Made by a program: the position numbers and the translations under genes. Below the pieces are notes generated by a model, which worked only from the letters and a program-made list of their open reading frames with translations, ran no database searches and had not been told where the DNA came from. DNA of 59,633 bases, from contig JAKACZ010000028.1 in NCBI GenBank assembly GCA_021820965.1, positions 1 to 59,633 on the forward strand, read 5' to 3'. Source of the DNA: Bacillota bacterium. Lineage in GTDB: Bacteria > Bacillota > Sulfobacillia > Sulfobacillales > Sulfobacillaceae. Of this stretch, positions 40,671-49,462 are shown in pieces; position 1 is the first letter of the stretch; each line of letters starts with the position of its first letter.

Positions 40671-41398
40671 TTAGAGGTGCGTGGATGGCATGGCCTCGAC
40701 CAACAGCCGGGTCGACCGCCGCAAGAGACGGACGTGCGAGACCACAAATTTCCCGAGACGACGCAACTGGGTATTAACGATGGCGATCTGCTGGGTCGTT
40801 GCGGTTTTCGTATAGCCCGAGACATAGCCCCGCACGGTTTGACCGGCTTTGGTCGCTTCCACCCAGTCGCCCTTGCGAAAGCCCCACGGGGTGGTCGTGC
40901 CCCCGTGCCGCTTACGTCGCCCACCTTGGGTCGGGTTTTGATCATGCAAAGCACGGCGATACCAGAGCGGCCGCTGAACGATGGCAAACGGCGCCGGGGT
41001 GATGTGACAGGTACCTTCCCAGCGTTGGCCGTGTTCCGTCGCGGTCTCATACGGGCCATAATGCAAGAAATGGCTGGCGGGCGTCTTGCGGCACCGGCGA
41101 AAGCGGCGCAATCGCCGTCGACTCTCCATCGCCTTTTTGACCGTCGAAAACGGCAAGACCAAGTGTCCCATCCACAGGGTGGCCCGGGGCGTTTGCACTC
41201 CCACGCCGGAGTACAGTTTCCCGGGATCGATGCCGACCACGGTTTCGGGGGGAATCGTATCGCCGGTCGGCGTGGTCAGCTGAATGTAAAACGTTCCGAG
41301 CTTATCTCGCCGGGGGACGGTCCCGCCGCTCTGAATGAGTTTGCGTGCTTTGGCGGGCGTCGTCGGACTCAGGGGTGGGCGGCAGCCGTTGCGGGGCG
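40671..41398 (-). pseudogene. IscB/IsrB-type RNA-guided nuclease remnant
   Basis: Read on the minus strand, this frame opens (without a normal start) with CRPPLSPTTPAKARKLIQSG, matching the N-terminal PLMP domain of IscB/IsrB, then GTFYIQLTTPTGD, then the first RuvC motif VVGIDPGKLYSGVGVQT, then the Arg-rich bridge helix ESRRRLRRFRRCRKT. It jumps directly to the usual C-terminal domain (GGTTTPWGFRKGDWVEATKA and LGKFVVSHVRLLRRS). RuvC II and III, and HNH if there ever was one, are absent, and a stop precedes the PLMP part. The protein cannot cleave DNA, but the element ends may still be mobilised in trans. Confidence 0.6.
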
Positions 41399-41405
41399 AA
41401 CCATA

Positions 41406-41858
41406 TTAGGCGTCGGAACTCGACCTGCGTTGGGCTTCGAGGCGCATGACACGGCTGTCGAGCCCGAGGATTTTTGCCTCCACCTCGTCATGGAACCGGT
41501 CTAGTTTCTCGTTAAAGGTTATCACGCCTTCGGCCACCAATTGGACCTGGTGCCGCACGTCTTCAATCAGGACGCCCGTTTCGCGATTCAACTGCTCCGC
41601 GTGGGCCATTAAGTCCCGGCGAGTGTCCTGATTCAACTGCTCCGCGTGGGCCGTTAAGTCTCGGCGAGTGTCCTGATTCAACTGCTCTGAGTGGGCCATT
41701 AAGTCTCGGCGAGTGTCCTGATTCAACTGCTCTGCGTGTAGCCGAGACTCTGCAATTTGCTGGGTCAAGTCCTGGCGCATGCCATCCAAATAGGCTTTCA
41801 ATTCGGGATCCGTGACATCATCTCCTCGTTGTATAGGGGTTACCCAGGTACGTTCCAT
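41406..41858 (-). CDS. coiled-coil protein with 15-residue repeats
   Basis: A 150-residue acidic and basic helical protein. Its middle is built from three and a half copies of a 15-residue unit (EQLNQDTRRDLMAHA with small changes), which is an uninterrupted coiled coil. The C-terminal part (VRHQVQLVAEGVITFNEKLD, then DSRVMRLEAQRRS) resembles short helical proteins found singly in Firmicute genomes. No membrane segment is present. Function unknown. It lies between two transposon remnants. Confidence 0.6.
   Translation of the reverse strand: MERTWVTPIQRGDDVTDPELKAYLDGMRQDLTQQIAESRLHAEQLNQDTRRDLMAHSEQLNQDTRRDLTAHAEQLNQDTRRDLMAHAEQLNRETGVLIEDVRHQVQLVAEGVITFNEKLDRFHDEVEAKILGLDSRVMRLEAQRRSSSDA
41586..41738 (+). 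repeat. 45-bp tandem repeat inside the coiled-coil gene
   Basis: Full units lie at 41586-41630, 41631-41675 and 41676-41720, with a partial copy to 41738. They differ at a few silent or near-silent positions. The unit keeps the reading frame (15 codons). Confidence 0.9.
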
Positions 41859-42135
41859 CCAATCGTCCGTTCAGGTCATACCTCATAGGTTCGCCGGGGA
41901 CTCCGTGAATCCCTGTCTGTTCACGGGTCTGTCGAAAGAATTAATAAGATAGGGGTCGCAAATCTGCGCTGGGCCCCATCGGTCAGCGTCGGAACTGGAC
42001 CCCCGTTTTTCGGCACACCCATCATCACGAGGAAGGGGTTTGAGCGAATCGTCGCCGCGTTGACAGCACGACCCCGGCCTGCCGCCAGAAGACTGCGCCT
42101 GACTGCAACAAGCGCAGCACGCGGGCCATGCCGGC

Positions 42136-42513
42136 TTGTTTTTGCGGATTGACGCCTTCGACTTGAAAGGTCCGTTAGCTGTCGCCCCCCTGTTCCTCAA
42201 GGACACCAAGAAAATCACTGCCTATGTCTATGCGGTCTTCATGGCGCTCCTGTTATGGCGCTGTATGCAAGCGGTGATGCGGCAGAATCACGAGCGACTC
42301 GGCATCACGTTGCCCTATCCCAATGGGGCACTGCAGCCGGCACCTACGACCAAACGCCTCAAGGAAATCGTCACCCCCATTCAAATCATTCATTGGCGGG
42401 CCGCTGACGGAACCCGGCGGCGGAGCCGGAGTGCCCTCACGCTCGTCCAACGCCAAGCCCTCTTGTTGGTCGGGATGGATTCCCGACGGTTTATCCGGGT
42501 TCCTTCCGGGTGA
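42136..42513 (+). pseudogene. IS1634-type transposase C-terminal fragment
   Basis: RIDAFDLKGPLAVAPLFLKD followed by KKITAYVYAVFMALLLWRCM matches the end of IS1634/IS4-type transposases, in which a loop with PLFLK precedes a hydrophobic helix. Only the last 125 of about 500 residues remain; the DDE catalytic part is gone. Confidence 0.6.
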
Positions 42514-42530
42514 GCCGCAGGGACGTCTTA

Positions 42531-44489
42531 TCATTCAGGCTGAGCTAAGGAGGGGTGCGAAATGCAAGTTTTGCCAAGCGCGGCCCAAAAGCTCGGGGCT
42601 TGATACCCTAATCTCCAGATGCTCACCCCGCTTAGGCCCTCTTGGCGGGCCATGTTCATAATGAGGCCGGAAGCCTTTGGGTTTTCATCCCAAGAGATGG
42701 TATCACCCAGATTGTACTGAGTGATGGCCTGTGTTAATGCGGCTTGAGTGGCGGCGTCGTAGATCCCGGGAGTGCTGGTGCCGACATGAAAATCTTGCTG
42801 GAACGCTTTTACCGCGTTTTCGGTCGCCGGTCCGTATCCGCCGTCGGTAGCGAGTGGCGCCGCCGGGGTGATATCGTGGGGCGACGCTAGGTCATATCGC
42901 AATAGGATGGCGCTTAACAAGAACTGAAGATTTTGTACGGCCGGGTTAAAGGTGCTTGGTGCCGGAGTTAAGGGGGCAGGGGGTGCGATGGCCGGGCTTC
43001 CGGTCGAAATTTCCAACTCTGCTTGCACCGGGTCAAAGACGGATTGGCCCGGTTGATTTTCCAGACTCTGCTCGATGGTACGGTCCGGGATGGCAATGCC
43101 CGACTGAAAGCCCCCATTGGTGTAGGTCCAGCTCTGGCCATAGGGCGAGATGCCCAGAACAAGGTGACTGGACGGGGCGGCTTGGAGGGCTGATTTAACA
43201 GCCGCCGTGACCCAGGGCAGGCCCGCAGTGGGGCCCGGGTTAGGCGCCGGCGGCTCGGTGCTAGGTGTGCTGACGGTATATTCGGGATAGGCCAAGAGGT
43301 CGAGATAGTCGGCGTGCTTGGCCAAAGCCGCATAAGGATACTGGGCATCGGGAAGCGGCAAAACAGATACCATCAGAGTTAAGCCTCGATGATGCAGTGC
43401 TGTCGCCAACTGGGCCACGAAGTCGGCGTAGGTTTGGCCGCTTTGGGGCCCAATGTTTTCAAAGTCAAGCGTGTAACCTTGGTAGTTCTCAGCTTCAGCC
43501 TCCTGCACGAGGCTTTGTATTAACTGTGACGCGGCAGCACTCGATGCCCACCCACTGGGCAAGGTCTGGTTCAACGTCACGGTTGGCCACACCGCCACGT
43601 GTTGGCTGGCCGCCTCTTGGATTACTGTTCCAATCTGATCCGGGGAGGCTTGAGTTGTCAGTGTGCCGGTGACACTGGCTTGATACCACAGCGGAGCGAT
43701 GGTGGACAATTGGTCGGCGTGATGCTCCAAGTCATAGAGGCTGGTGCCGGGCGTGGTCCCGGTTAAGGAAAAATTCCCGTAGCCTACCGTAAGCGGGCGG
43801 ACCGTCACGGTGGCGGTTGCGGTTGTGACATACGGTTTTCGTGGAGGATCTGCGGCGCTTTTCACGTGAAGTACCAGTTGGTAGTTTCCTGCCGCGGTGG
43901 GCGTCCAATCAAGGGTGGTGCGGCCGGTGTATGCTCCGCTGGAAATCCTTTGGCCTTGAGGTGTTTCCCAAATGAGCTGATATACCGGACGGGACACGTG
44001 CTGTGACGTGAATGACAGGGTTTGGGTTTGTCCCGCCAATAGCGAACCCAAAACCATGAGGTGAGCCTTGGCGCTGAAAGCAGCGCCCACGGGAAAGGGC
44101 AGGGTGCGGACCGGGGCAACATCGGCCATGCTATAGCCTTGAGTTCTGAGCGCCTGCGCCGAGGTCAGCGGCTCTAACACATCATTGACAATATGGTAGA
44201 CGGTGGGCGACCCAATCTTTCGAATGAACGCGACAGGTCTTCCGACCGGTCCGACCTTGATTAGATGAAGGACGCGGGCCGCCGATCCGCCCATGGCGCG
44301 AAACAGCTTGGGTGACGAAATTGCGTGCCAGGTCCCATCATGATTCCAATAGATGCGCGGACTTCCCATTAGTTGAGCGAAGCTTCCATTCAGAGATCGT
44401 GCGCCGGCCGGGGCCGGCAATGCCAATGCCGCAATCATTAGGGCGCCGGACGATGCTAGCGCCGCTGAACGTACTCTGCGCCGATCCAT
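42531..44489 (-). CDS. GH18 glycoside hydrolase with inserted PG-binding domain
   Basis: A 652-residue secreted enzyme, probably acting on spore or wall polysaccharide. An N-terminal signal (SGALMIAALALPAPAGA) is followed by about 200 residues with an Ig-like part. The GH18 barrel then starts near TVGYGNFSLTG and carries the catalytic strand GYTLDFENIGPQ, in which the final Asp-x-Glu is kept. A peptidoglycan_binding_1 repeat (LATDGGYGPATENAVKAFQQ) sits inside the barrel, before its last strand GLSGVSIWRLG. ATG 44489 is preferred to GTG 44501 because GAGGGTG precedes it. It is divergent from ywmB. Confidence 0.8.
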   Translation of the reverse strand: MDRRRVRSAALASSGALMIAALALPAPAGARSLNGSFAQLMGSPRIYWNHDGTWHAISSPKLFRAMGGSAARVLHLIKVGPVGRPVAFIRKIGSPTVYHIVNDVLEPLTSAQALRTQGYSMADVAPVRTLPFPVGAAFSAKAHLMVLGSLLAGQTQTLSFTSQHVSRPVYQLIWETPQGQRISSGAYTGRTTLDWTPTAAGNYQLVLHVKSAADPPRKPYVTTATATVTVRPLTVGYGNFSLTGTTPGTSLYDLEHHADQLSTIAPLWYQASVTGTLTTQASPDQIGTVIQEAASQHVAVWPTVTLNQTLPSGWASSAAASQLIQSLVQEAEAENYQGYTLDFENIGPQSGQTYADFVAQLATALHHRGLTLMVSVLPLPDAQYPYAALAKHADYLDLLAYPEYTVSTPSTEPPAPNPGPTAGLPWVTAAVKSALQAAPSSHLVLGISPYGQSWTYTNGGFQSGIAIPDRTIEQSLENQPGQSVFDPVQAELEISTGSPAIAPPAPLTPAPSTFNPAVQNLQFLLSAILLRYDLASPHDITPAAPLATDGGYGPATENAVKAFQQDFHVGTSTPGIYDAATQAALTQAITQYNLGDTISWDENPKASGLIMNMARQEGLSGVSIWRLGYQAPSFWAALGKTCISHPSLAQPE

Positions 44490-44681
44490 AAACACCCTCA
44501 CCCTTCAATTCTTAGTACGTGAATTCTCGGTCAAATCTACCATAGCCTGGATGGAACATATTTGCAATCAGTTGAGAATGTTTAGGAGCCTGGCTTAGAG
44601 AGCAGCTGCCGATTAGGCAACCATGTATGAGATCGCCTCGTGGGTGGAACAATTTGGTACAGGAGGAGGCGATCGTCAACG

Positions 44682-45377
44682 ATGCGTAATGTTTTCTGGA
44701 TTCTTGCAATCGGAGCAGTCATTTGGGTGGGAGCGCACGCCCAAGCGGCGGTCATGCAACCCTTGACGACGGCGTTTCGGGCTACCGGGGCTGCGCCCTC
44801 AGGATATAGCGTCAATGATTGGGTGGAGGTTCAAAGCGGTCAAGGTCTCCCTGCATTGGCAGGTCACACAAAAAAGGCGCTTCACCTCAATGCCGCCATC
44901 CACTCCGATAGCAGCCCCACCTACCAAAAGATGACGGCTGCGGAGACTGTAGCGGGCATCACCACGCGGCTGATTGTGGAACGGCTGAGCACCGGTGCGA
45001 CCTTTGTGGTGGTTGACCGCACCTCCCCGCATGGATTCACCGGGCTTCGTGAGACCGAGTCCCTTTTTAGCCAGGTATTGCGCGGATACGGGGCGGTCCA
45101 TGCGGATATCAATCTTGAAGGCCGCATTCCCGGCCATCTATCCGCCGCGGCCCAAAAGGGCGTCATACAAAGAGGGCTTTCATCGATTGCCGCATCCAGT
45201 GTCAACGGGATTGACACCCTGGGATACGTGTCGATGAGCGCTCGAAGCCCGTTTATTCCCGGTGGCGATCAACTGCAGGGGCATCCGGTTAATGTGCAAC
45301 TAGCTGTCAGTTACAATGCGTATCTTCATCAAACCCAAGTGTATGTCGGCACACCGTTAATCACGGTCACCTATTAA
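44682..45377 (+). CDS. YwmB-like protein
   Basis: A 231-residue secreted or membrane-anchored protein. It has a hydrophobic N-terminus (VFWILAIGAVIWVGAHAQAA) and a TATA-binding-like alpha/beta part (SPTYQKMTAAETVAG, then TFVVVDRTSPHGFTGLRETE), as in YwmB of Bacillus, encoded near spoIID/spoIIQ in spore formers. Its function is not known. ATG 44682 follows AGGAGGAGG by about 12 bases. Confidence 0.6.
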   Translation: MRNVFWILAIGAVIWVGAHAQAAVMQPLTTAFRATGAAPSGYSVNDWVEVQSGQGLPALAGHTKKALHLNAAIHSDSSPTYQKMTAAETVAGITTRLIVERLSTGATFVVVDRTSPHGFTGLRETESLFSQVLRGYGAVHADINLEGRIPGHLSAAAQKGVIQRGLSSIAASSVNGIDTLGYVSMSARSPFIPGGDQLQGHPVNVQLAVSYNAYLHQTQVYVGTPLITVTY

Positions 45378-45452
45378 GTTTGAATTGGAATTTTCTGGGC
45401 ACACTGGGAATAGCCCCAATGGGGCAATTTCACTAGAGGAAGCGGGAAAAGG

Positions 45453-46031
45453 ATGGCAAATCGTCGCACAACCATTTTGGGAGTAGTGGCGGGCATCGTG
45501 GTTGTCGCGGGGGCTGCGGCCGTGGTGTTGACCCATCGGCATCAATTTCCGGTGACCGGTACCGTGTCCACTAAGCCAGGCCAGACAGCGACTGGAACCA
45601 GGTCCCTCGCGGCCGGTGGTCCTGTGTCCGCACCGCTCGAAAAGCCCGTTTCGGGAAAAATCACGAACGGGTTTGGCTGGCAATATTCGGGCGCGTTGAA
45701 TGAGTGGTATTACAACCCCGGGATTACCATCGCAGCGCACAAGGGCAAGCCGGTCAAAGCGGCCTGGGCTGGTACGGTGACCAACGTCACCCATCAGCCT
45801 CACATGGGCTTGACCATGACGATAAGGGATGGGGACGGTTTTAGCACCGTTTACGGCCATTTAGGCGAAGCTGACGTCAAGGCAGGTCAAACTGTTCATC
45901 AAGGACAAGTCATTGGCACTGTCGGAGGTACAAGCTTATACAGCCGTTCGGCCGGTTCGCACCTTGACTTCCAGGTTTATCACGGAGCCAAAGCGACCAA
46001 TCCGGTTAACTACCTTCACCCCTCGTCATAG
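45453..46031 (+). CDS. SpoIIQ-like degenerate LytM (M23) protein
   Basis: A 192-residue bitopic protein. One membrane helix (ILGVVAGIVVVAGAAAVVLT) is followed by an M23/LytM domain outside. The zinc ligands are lost: the first His/Asp pair reads NPGITIAA where active enzymes have H-x-G-x-D, and the final HxH reads HLD. This fits SpoIIQ, which in Bacillus uses a degenerate LytM fold to bind SpoIIIAH across the septum. Its position directly before spoIIID supports the call. Confidence 0.75.
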   Translation: MANRRTTILGVVAGIVVVAGAAAVVLTHRHQFPVTGTVSTKPGQTATGTRSLAAGGPVSAPLEKPVSGKITNGFGWQYSGALNEWYYNPGITIAAHKGKPVKAAWAGTVTNVTHQPHMGLTMTIRDGDGFSTVYGHLGEADVKAGQTVHQGQVIGTVGGTSLYSRSAGSHLDFQVYHGAKATNPVNYLHPSS

Positions 46032-46050
46032 CATTGCCAAAGCCAAGTTA

Positions 46051-46084
46051 TGCCAGGGCCCGGGCCCTGGCATTTATTTATTTT
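46051..46084 (+). terminator. terminator between the spoIIQ-like gene and spoIIID
   Basis: TGCCAGGGCC and GGCCCTGGCA form a perfect ten-base stem around CG, followed by TTTATTTATTTT. Confidence 0.85.
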
Positions 46085-46133
46085 GCGGCCATATACTCTA
46101 GCAGACGACCGGGGGGAGAAAGGGGCCGGAGAG

Positions 46134-46391
46134 GTGAAGGACCATATCTGGCAACGCGTAATGGATATTGGCAACTATATACTGAAGAGTGGGGCAACCG
46201 TACGCGACACCGCCAAGGTGTTCGGCGTCTCAAAGAGCACCGTGCACAAGGACGTGACCGAGCGGTTGCCCAAAGTCAATGCTCACCTAGCCAATGAGGT
46301 AAAAAAGGTGTTGGAGGTCAACAAGGCCGAGCGGCATCTTCGAGGCGGCGAAGCCACCCGTCAAAAGTTTCGCACGCAGCACCCAGTCTAA
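46134..46391 (+). CDS. spoIIID: sporulation transcription regulator SpoIIID
   Basis: An 85-residue DNA-binding protein for mother-cell gene expression. The HTH is TVRDTAKVFGVSKSTVHKDV, followed by the diagnostic LPKVNAHLANEVKKVLE and RHLRGGEATRQKF. GTG 46134 is chosen because VKDHIWQRVMDIG aligns with the usual start of SpoIIID. It proves that the host makes endospores. Confidence 0.93.
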   Translation: MKDHIWQRVMDIGNYILKSGATVRDTAKVFGVSKSTVHKDVTERLPKVNAHLANEVKKVLEVNKAERHLRGGEATRQKFRTQHPV

Positions 46392-46737
46392 CCCCCAACC
46401 CGCATCAACCCCAGCCAGCCGGGGGTGTAAGACGGCCCCCGGCGAGCGCCCGCCTTAGCCCGCTCCGAATTTTTAGCTCCGTACGCCAATGCAAGAGTTG
46501 TGTGTTCGCGGTATTTTTCCTTCGGAGCATCGGCAAATACCCTGCAATACGAAGATGCTGCCAATTTTCGGGACAGAAGTATTTACGGGTATTCGGATTC
46601 TATGATTGATTTGCGGGATTCGACCGCACATGACAATTCGAGGCAAAATCGGATTCTATGATTGATTTGGGTGGCGTTCACACGATACCCTGTTCTAAGC
46701 CGGTCAACAGATCGCGGCAGACGGAAAGGATGACATC
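46392..46737. other. intergenic; flank of the ISL3 element
   Basis: Besides two direct repeats (46593-46669) nothing is recognised. The left end of the ISL3 element should lie here, but I could not fix its inverted repeat. Confidence 0.4.
46593..46669. repeat. 21-bp direct repeat flanking a 35-bp spacer
   Basis: TCGGATTCTATGATTGATTTG occurs at 46593-46613 and again, identical, at 46649-46669, just upstream of the ISL3 transposase gene. Confidence 0.9.
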
Positions 46738-48048
46738 GTGGAGATCCCCAACTTCTTGAACCTCCCTCGCTACACCATTACCGCTTTTGAGGAAACCGAT
46801 GATGCCTACCACGTTGCGGCCGAAATTCCGGAACGGCCGGCTGCCTGTCCCCATTGCGCCCATGCGGGGTTCGTCGGCTTTGGCCATCGCGAACAGTGGA
46901 TTCGGGATCTCCCGATGCATGGGAAACGGGTTCGACTGTATCTCCGCACCCGCCGGTTTCGCTGCAAGTCCTGTCATCGAACGTTTTATGAGGCCTTGCC
47001 CGCTGTGGATGGCAAGCGGCTGATGACACAACGTCTCGTCGCCTGGATGGGGCCCCAAGCGATGCGCCGGCCCTTTGTCCAGGTCGCTGAGGAAGTGGGC
47101 GTTGACGAGGCCACGGTGCGCGATGTGTTCAGCGATTATGTGGCCCAATGGGAAGCCCACCGACACGTGGAAACCCCGACATGGCTCGGACTGGATGAAA
47201 TCCACCTGGCCAAAGCGCGCGGTGTGGTCACAAATGTCCGGGAACGAACGCTCGTCGACATCCTCGCGGATCGCCGCAAAGACACGGTCTCACGTTACTT
47301 AGGGCGGCTCCCGGATCGGTCGCGGATTCAACTGGTGGCCATGGACATGTGGCGGCCGTACAAGGAAGCCGTCGAGGCCGTCTTGCCCCAGGCCATCATT
47401 GTCATTGACAAGTTCCACGTGCTCAAGATGGCCAATGCCGCGGTCGAACGGGTCCGCAAGCAACTCCGGCAGTCGCTCACGCCGGCCCAGCGCCGCGGAC
47501 TCATGCACGACCGGTTTGTCCTCTTGAAGCGGGAAGCCGACCTGGCCGACCGGGAGCAACTGCTGTTGTCCACGTGGACCAAAAACTTCCCGGAGCTCGG
47601 GGAAGTACACCGTCGAAAAGAAGACTTTTTTCATCTCTTCGAATGCCGGAGCCACGAAGAGGCCCACCGTCAGTTTAGGATCTGGGAGGCTGGGCTCGCC
47701 GGCGACATGGCGACCGCGTTCACGGAACTCACCACGGCGTGGCATCACTGGGAACGAGAAATCCTCGCGTATTTCGACCATCCGATTACCAACGCCTATA
47801 CCGAAAGCCTCAATAGTTTAATCCGCGCGACGGATCGGATCGGGCGCGGGTACAGCTTCGCCGCGCTACGGGCGAAGCTCTTGTGGTCGGAAGGCGTCGA
47901 CAAAGCCACCTATCGACGAGCCAAAGTACCCCGAGAGCCCCCCTGGCGGACGAGCCACCTACCCCATACGGAGGCTCCTTCCTCAGACCGATGCCCACCA
48001 CAATGGTTCTACGGGAAGATGACGCCATGGACTACGGGGTCAAGCTAG
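46738..48048 (+). CDS. ISL3-family transposase
   Basis: A 436-residue transposase. It begins with a zinc-finger-like CPHCAHAGFVGFG and CKSCHRTFYEALP, then an HTH, and has the DDE triad in LGLDEIHLA, AMDMWRPYKEA and TNAYTESLNSLIR. The length and domain order are those of ISL3 transposases, so it may be intact, although the last 40 residues after LLWSEG are unusual. GTG start at 46738. It separates the sporulation genes from the biosynthetic cluster to the right. Confidence 0.88.
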   Translation: MEIPNFLNLPRYTITAFEETDDAYHVAAEIPERPAACPHCAHAGFVGFGHREQWIRDLPMHGKRVRLYLRTRRFRCKSCHRTFYEALPAVDGKRLMTQRLVAWMGPQAMRRPFVQVAEEVGVDEATVRDVFSDYVAQWEAHRHVETPTWLGLDEIHLAKARGVVTNVRERTLVDILADRRKDTVSRYLGRLPDRSRIQLVAMDMWRPYKEAVEAVLPQAIIVIDKFHVLKMANAAVERVRKQLRQSLTPAQRRGLMHDRFVLLKREADLADREQLLLSTWTKNFPELGEVHRRKEDFFHLFECRSHEEAHRQFRIWEAGLAGDMATAFTELTTAWHHWEREILAYFDHPITNAYTESLNSLIRATDRIGRGYSFAALRAKLLWSEGVDKATYRRAKVPREPPWRTSHLPHTEAPSSDRCPPQWFYGKMTPWTTGSS

Positions 48049-48207
48049 ACCATGTGGAGGCCCGCATCCAAGAGGGAATTAGCATCGTCCAAGAAGACGA
48101 GACAGTAAAGCGATAACGAGTCGACATGTTGGAGGGGCCAACTCTAGCCGTGCCACGGGTACGCCGTCCTCCGACCAAGGCACGGCTGGACTCGGCGGCA
48201 TGGTCCT

Positions 48208-49362
48208 TTATTTGACTACGGTGATTCGTAGAGCCTTCGCTAGAAATTCCGCCATTCGCTCACTCTCACCAGCCTCCTGGGGGTTTTCGAGGAGAGACAG
48301 AATAGTAGCTTTCAAGTATAGTAGTCGGACAAGTTGTTTGACGTCGTCCGTTCGAAAGATATAATCAATACCATCGTTGCACAGAGATAGAGCCTCTTGC
48401 GCGAGGCCACGTGCCAGCTGTAAACGAGCCAACTCCTCCAAGACGCTGGCAGCCAACGCAAAATGCCCACGGCTTCGGTAAGCTTCCAGACATTCGTTCA
48501 GGTGAGACTCGGCTGCGCCGTATTTTTTTTGCTCACGGAGAATGATGCCCAGGTTTTGTTTGGCACCAAACCCCCGCATTTCGTCAATCCCTTGATAGAA
48601 CATCGCGCTAATCACGGTGTGATGATGCGCTCTTTCGAGGTCTCCCAACGCACGAGCCACGATGCCCAGCCCGTGGTGGCAACGAGCCATCATTTCCACA
48701 TTATTCGTTTGCTCCGCAAGCTCAAGTGCTGTTGTGTAGAGTTCGAATGCCTGTTCGTGGCGATTAAGCAAATACAATGTCGATCCCATGTTTCCGAGGG
48801 CTCGGAGCCTTGTGGCGGGTTCGGGGTTGAATTCGAGCACGGTTTCGTATACTGCCAAAGCATCCAGAAAGCGAGACAGAGTAAAATACGCATTGCCCAG
48901 TTGTATGAGCAATGTAAGGTCGTCCGTCCCGATATTTTCGGATTGGATAAGCCTGAGGGCGGACCGCTGAAGGACGTACAGTGCCCGTGCCGTCCCTGTC
49001 TCTATGCGCAGAAAATCTCGCGCCGCGCCAAGCAGATCGCTGTTCGCGGCTTGCCCTTCCATGAATAGCTCCCAGGCCAAATAAAGCTGATCTGGTCCCC
49101 CGGCCTTCTTACCTTCACTCCGCAGTTTGTGCCCGTGTCTCACGAGTGCAGCCTTTTCCGAATGATCGGCGTCGACGATCTCCCCCAACGGCACGTGCAG
49201 TCGTTCGCTTAAGACTTTGAGAGTGGATAAAGGAGGTACAACCACACCGGATTCAATTTGGCTGATGTAAGACCGGTCGAACAGTCCGTTCGCCAGGTCG
49301 GCCTGGGTCATGTTCCGGCGGATCCTTAATTTTTTTATTCTTTCTCCAAGAGTTTGCGTAAT
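48208..49362 (-). CDS. RRNPP-type regulator (HTH plus TPR)
   Basis: About 384 residues. An Xre-type HTH (LGERIKKLRIRRNMTQADLA, then SYISQIESGVVVPPLSTLKV) is followed by five or more TPR-like helix pairs (for example RFLDALAVYETVLEFNPEPA, HLNECLEAYRSRG). That is the layout of PlcR, NprR and related regulators, which bind a re-imported oligopeptide. HTH helix 1 lies upstream of the first ATG (49311), and the frame back to 49377 has no ATG, GTG or TTG; ATT at 49362, behind GGGGGG, is my choice. It is divergent from the secreted-peptide gene and probably controls the cluster. Confidence 0.8.
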   Translation of the reverse strand: MTQTLGERIKKLRIRRNMTQADLANGLFDRSYISQIESGVVVPPLSTLKVLSERLHVPLGEIVDADHSEKAALVRHGHKLRSEGKKAGGPDQLYLAWELFMEGQAANSDLLGAARDFLRIETGTARALYVLQRSALRLIQSENIGTDDLTLLIQLGNAYFTLSRFLDALAVYETVLEFNPEPATRLRALGNMGSTLYLLNRHEQAFELYTTALELAEQTNNVEMMARCHHGLGIVARALGDLERAHHHTVISAMFYQGIDEMRGFGAKQNLGIILREQKKYGAAESHLNECLEAYRSRGHFALAASVLEELARLQLARGLAQEALSLCNDGIDYIFRTDDVKQLVRLLYLKATILSLLENPQEAGESERMAEFLAKALRITVVK

Positions 49363-49378
49363 AACACCCCCCAGTTAT

Positions 49379-49407
49379 TAACAAATGTTAGTACACCTCA
49401 CGGAGGT
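49379..49407. promoter_or_regulatory. two palindromes between regulator and peptide gene
   Basis: TAACA-AA-TGTTA (49379-49390) and ACCTC-ACG-GAGGT (49395-49407) lie side by side in the only gap between the divergent genes. They are fitting operator candidates for the HTH/TPR regulator, but neither is proven. Confidence 0.5.
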
Positions 49408-49462
49408 TTGTCCCGATAATTCTGCATAATGCAATTAGAAAATTATGTAGGAGTTGGCCAAA

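Noticed and set aside
41586..41738. Possible CRISPR-like array
   Set aside because: The 45-bp units are contiguous without spacers and keep a reading frame, so they are protein repeats.
48027..48116. 29-residue ORF after the ISL3 transposase
   Set aside because: It lacks a ribosome binding site and overlaps the transposase end in another frame; too little to support a gene.
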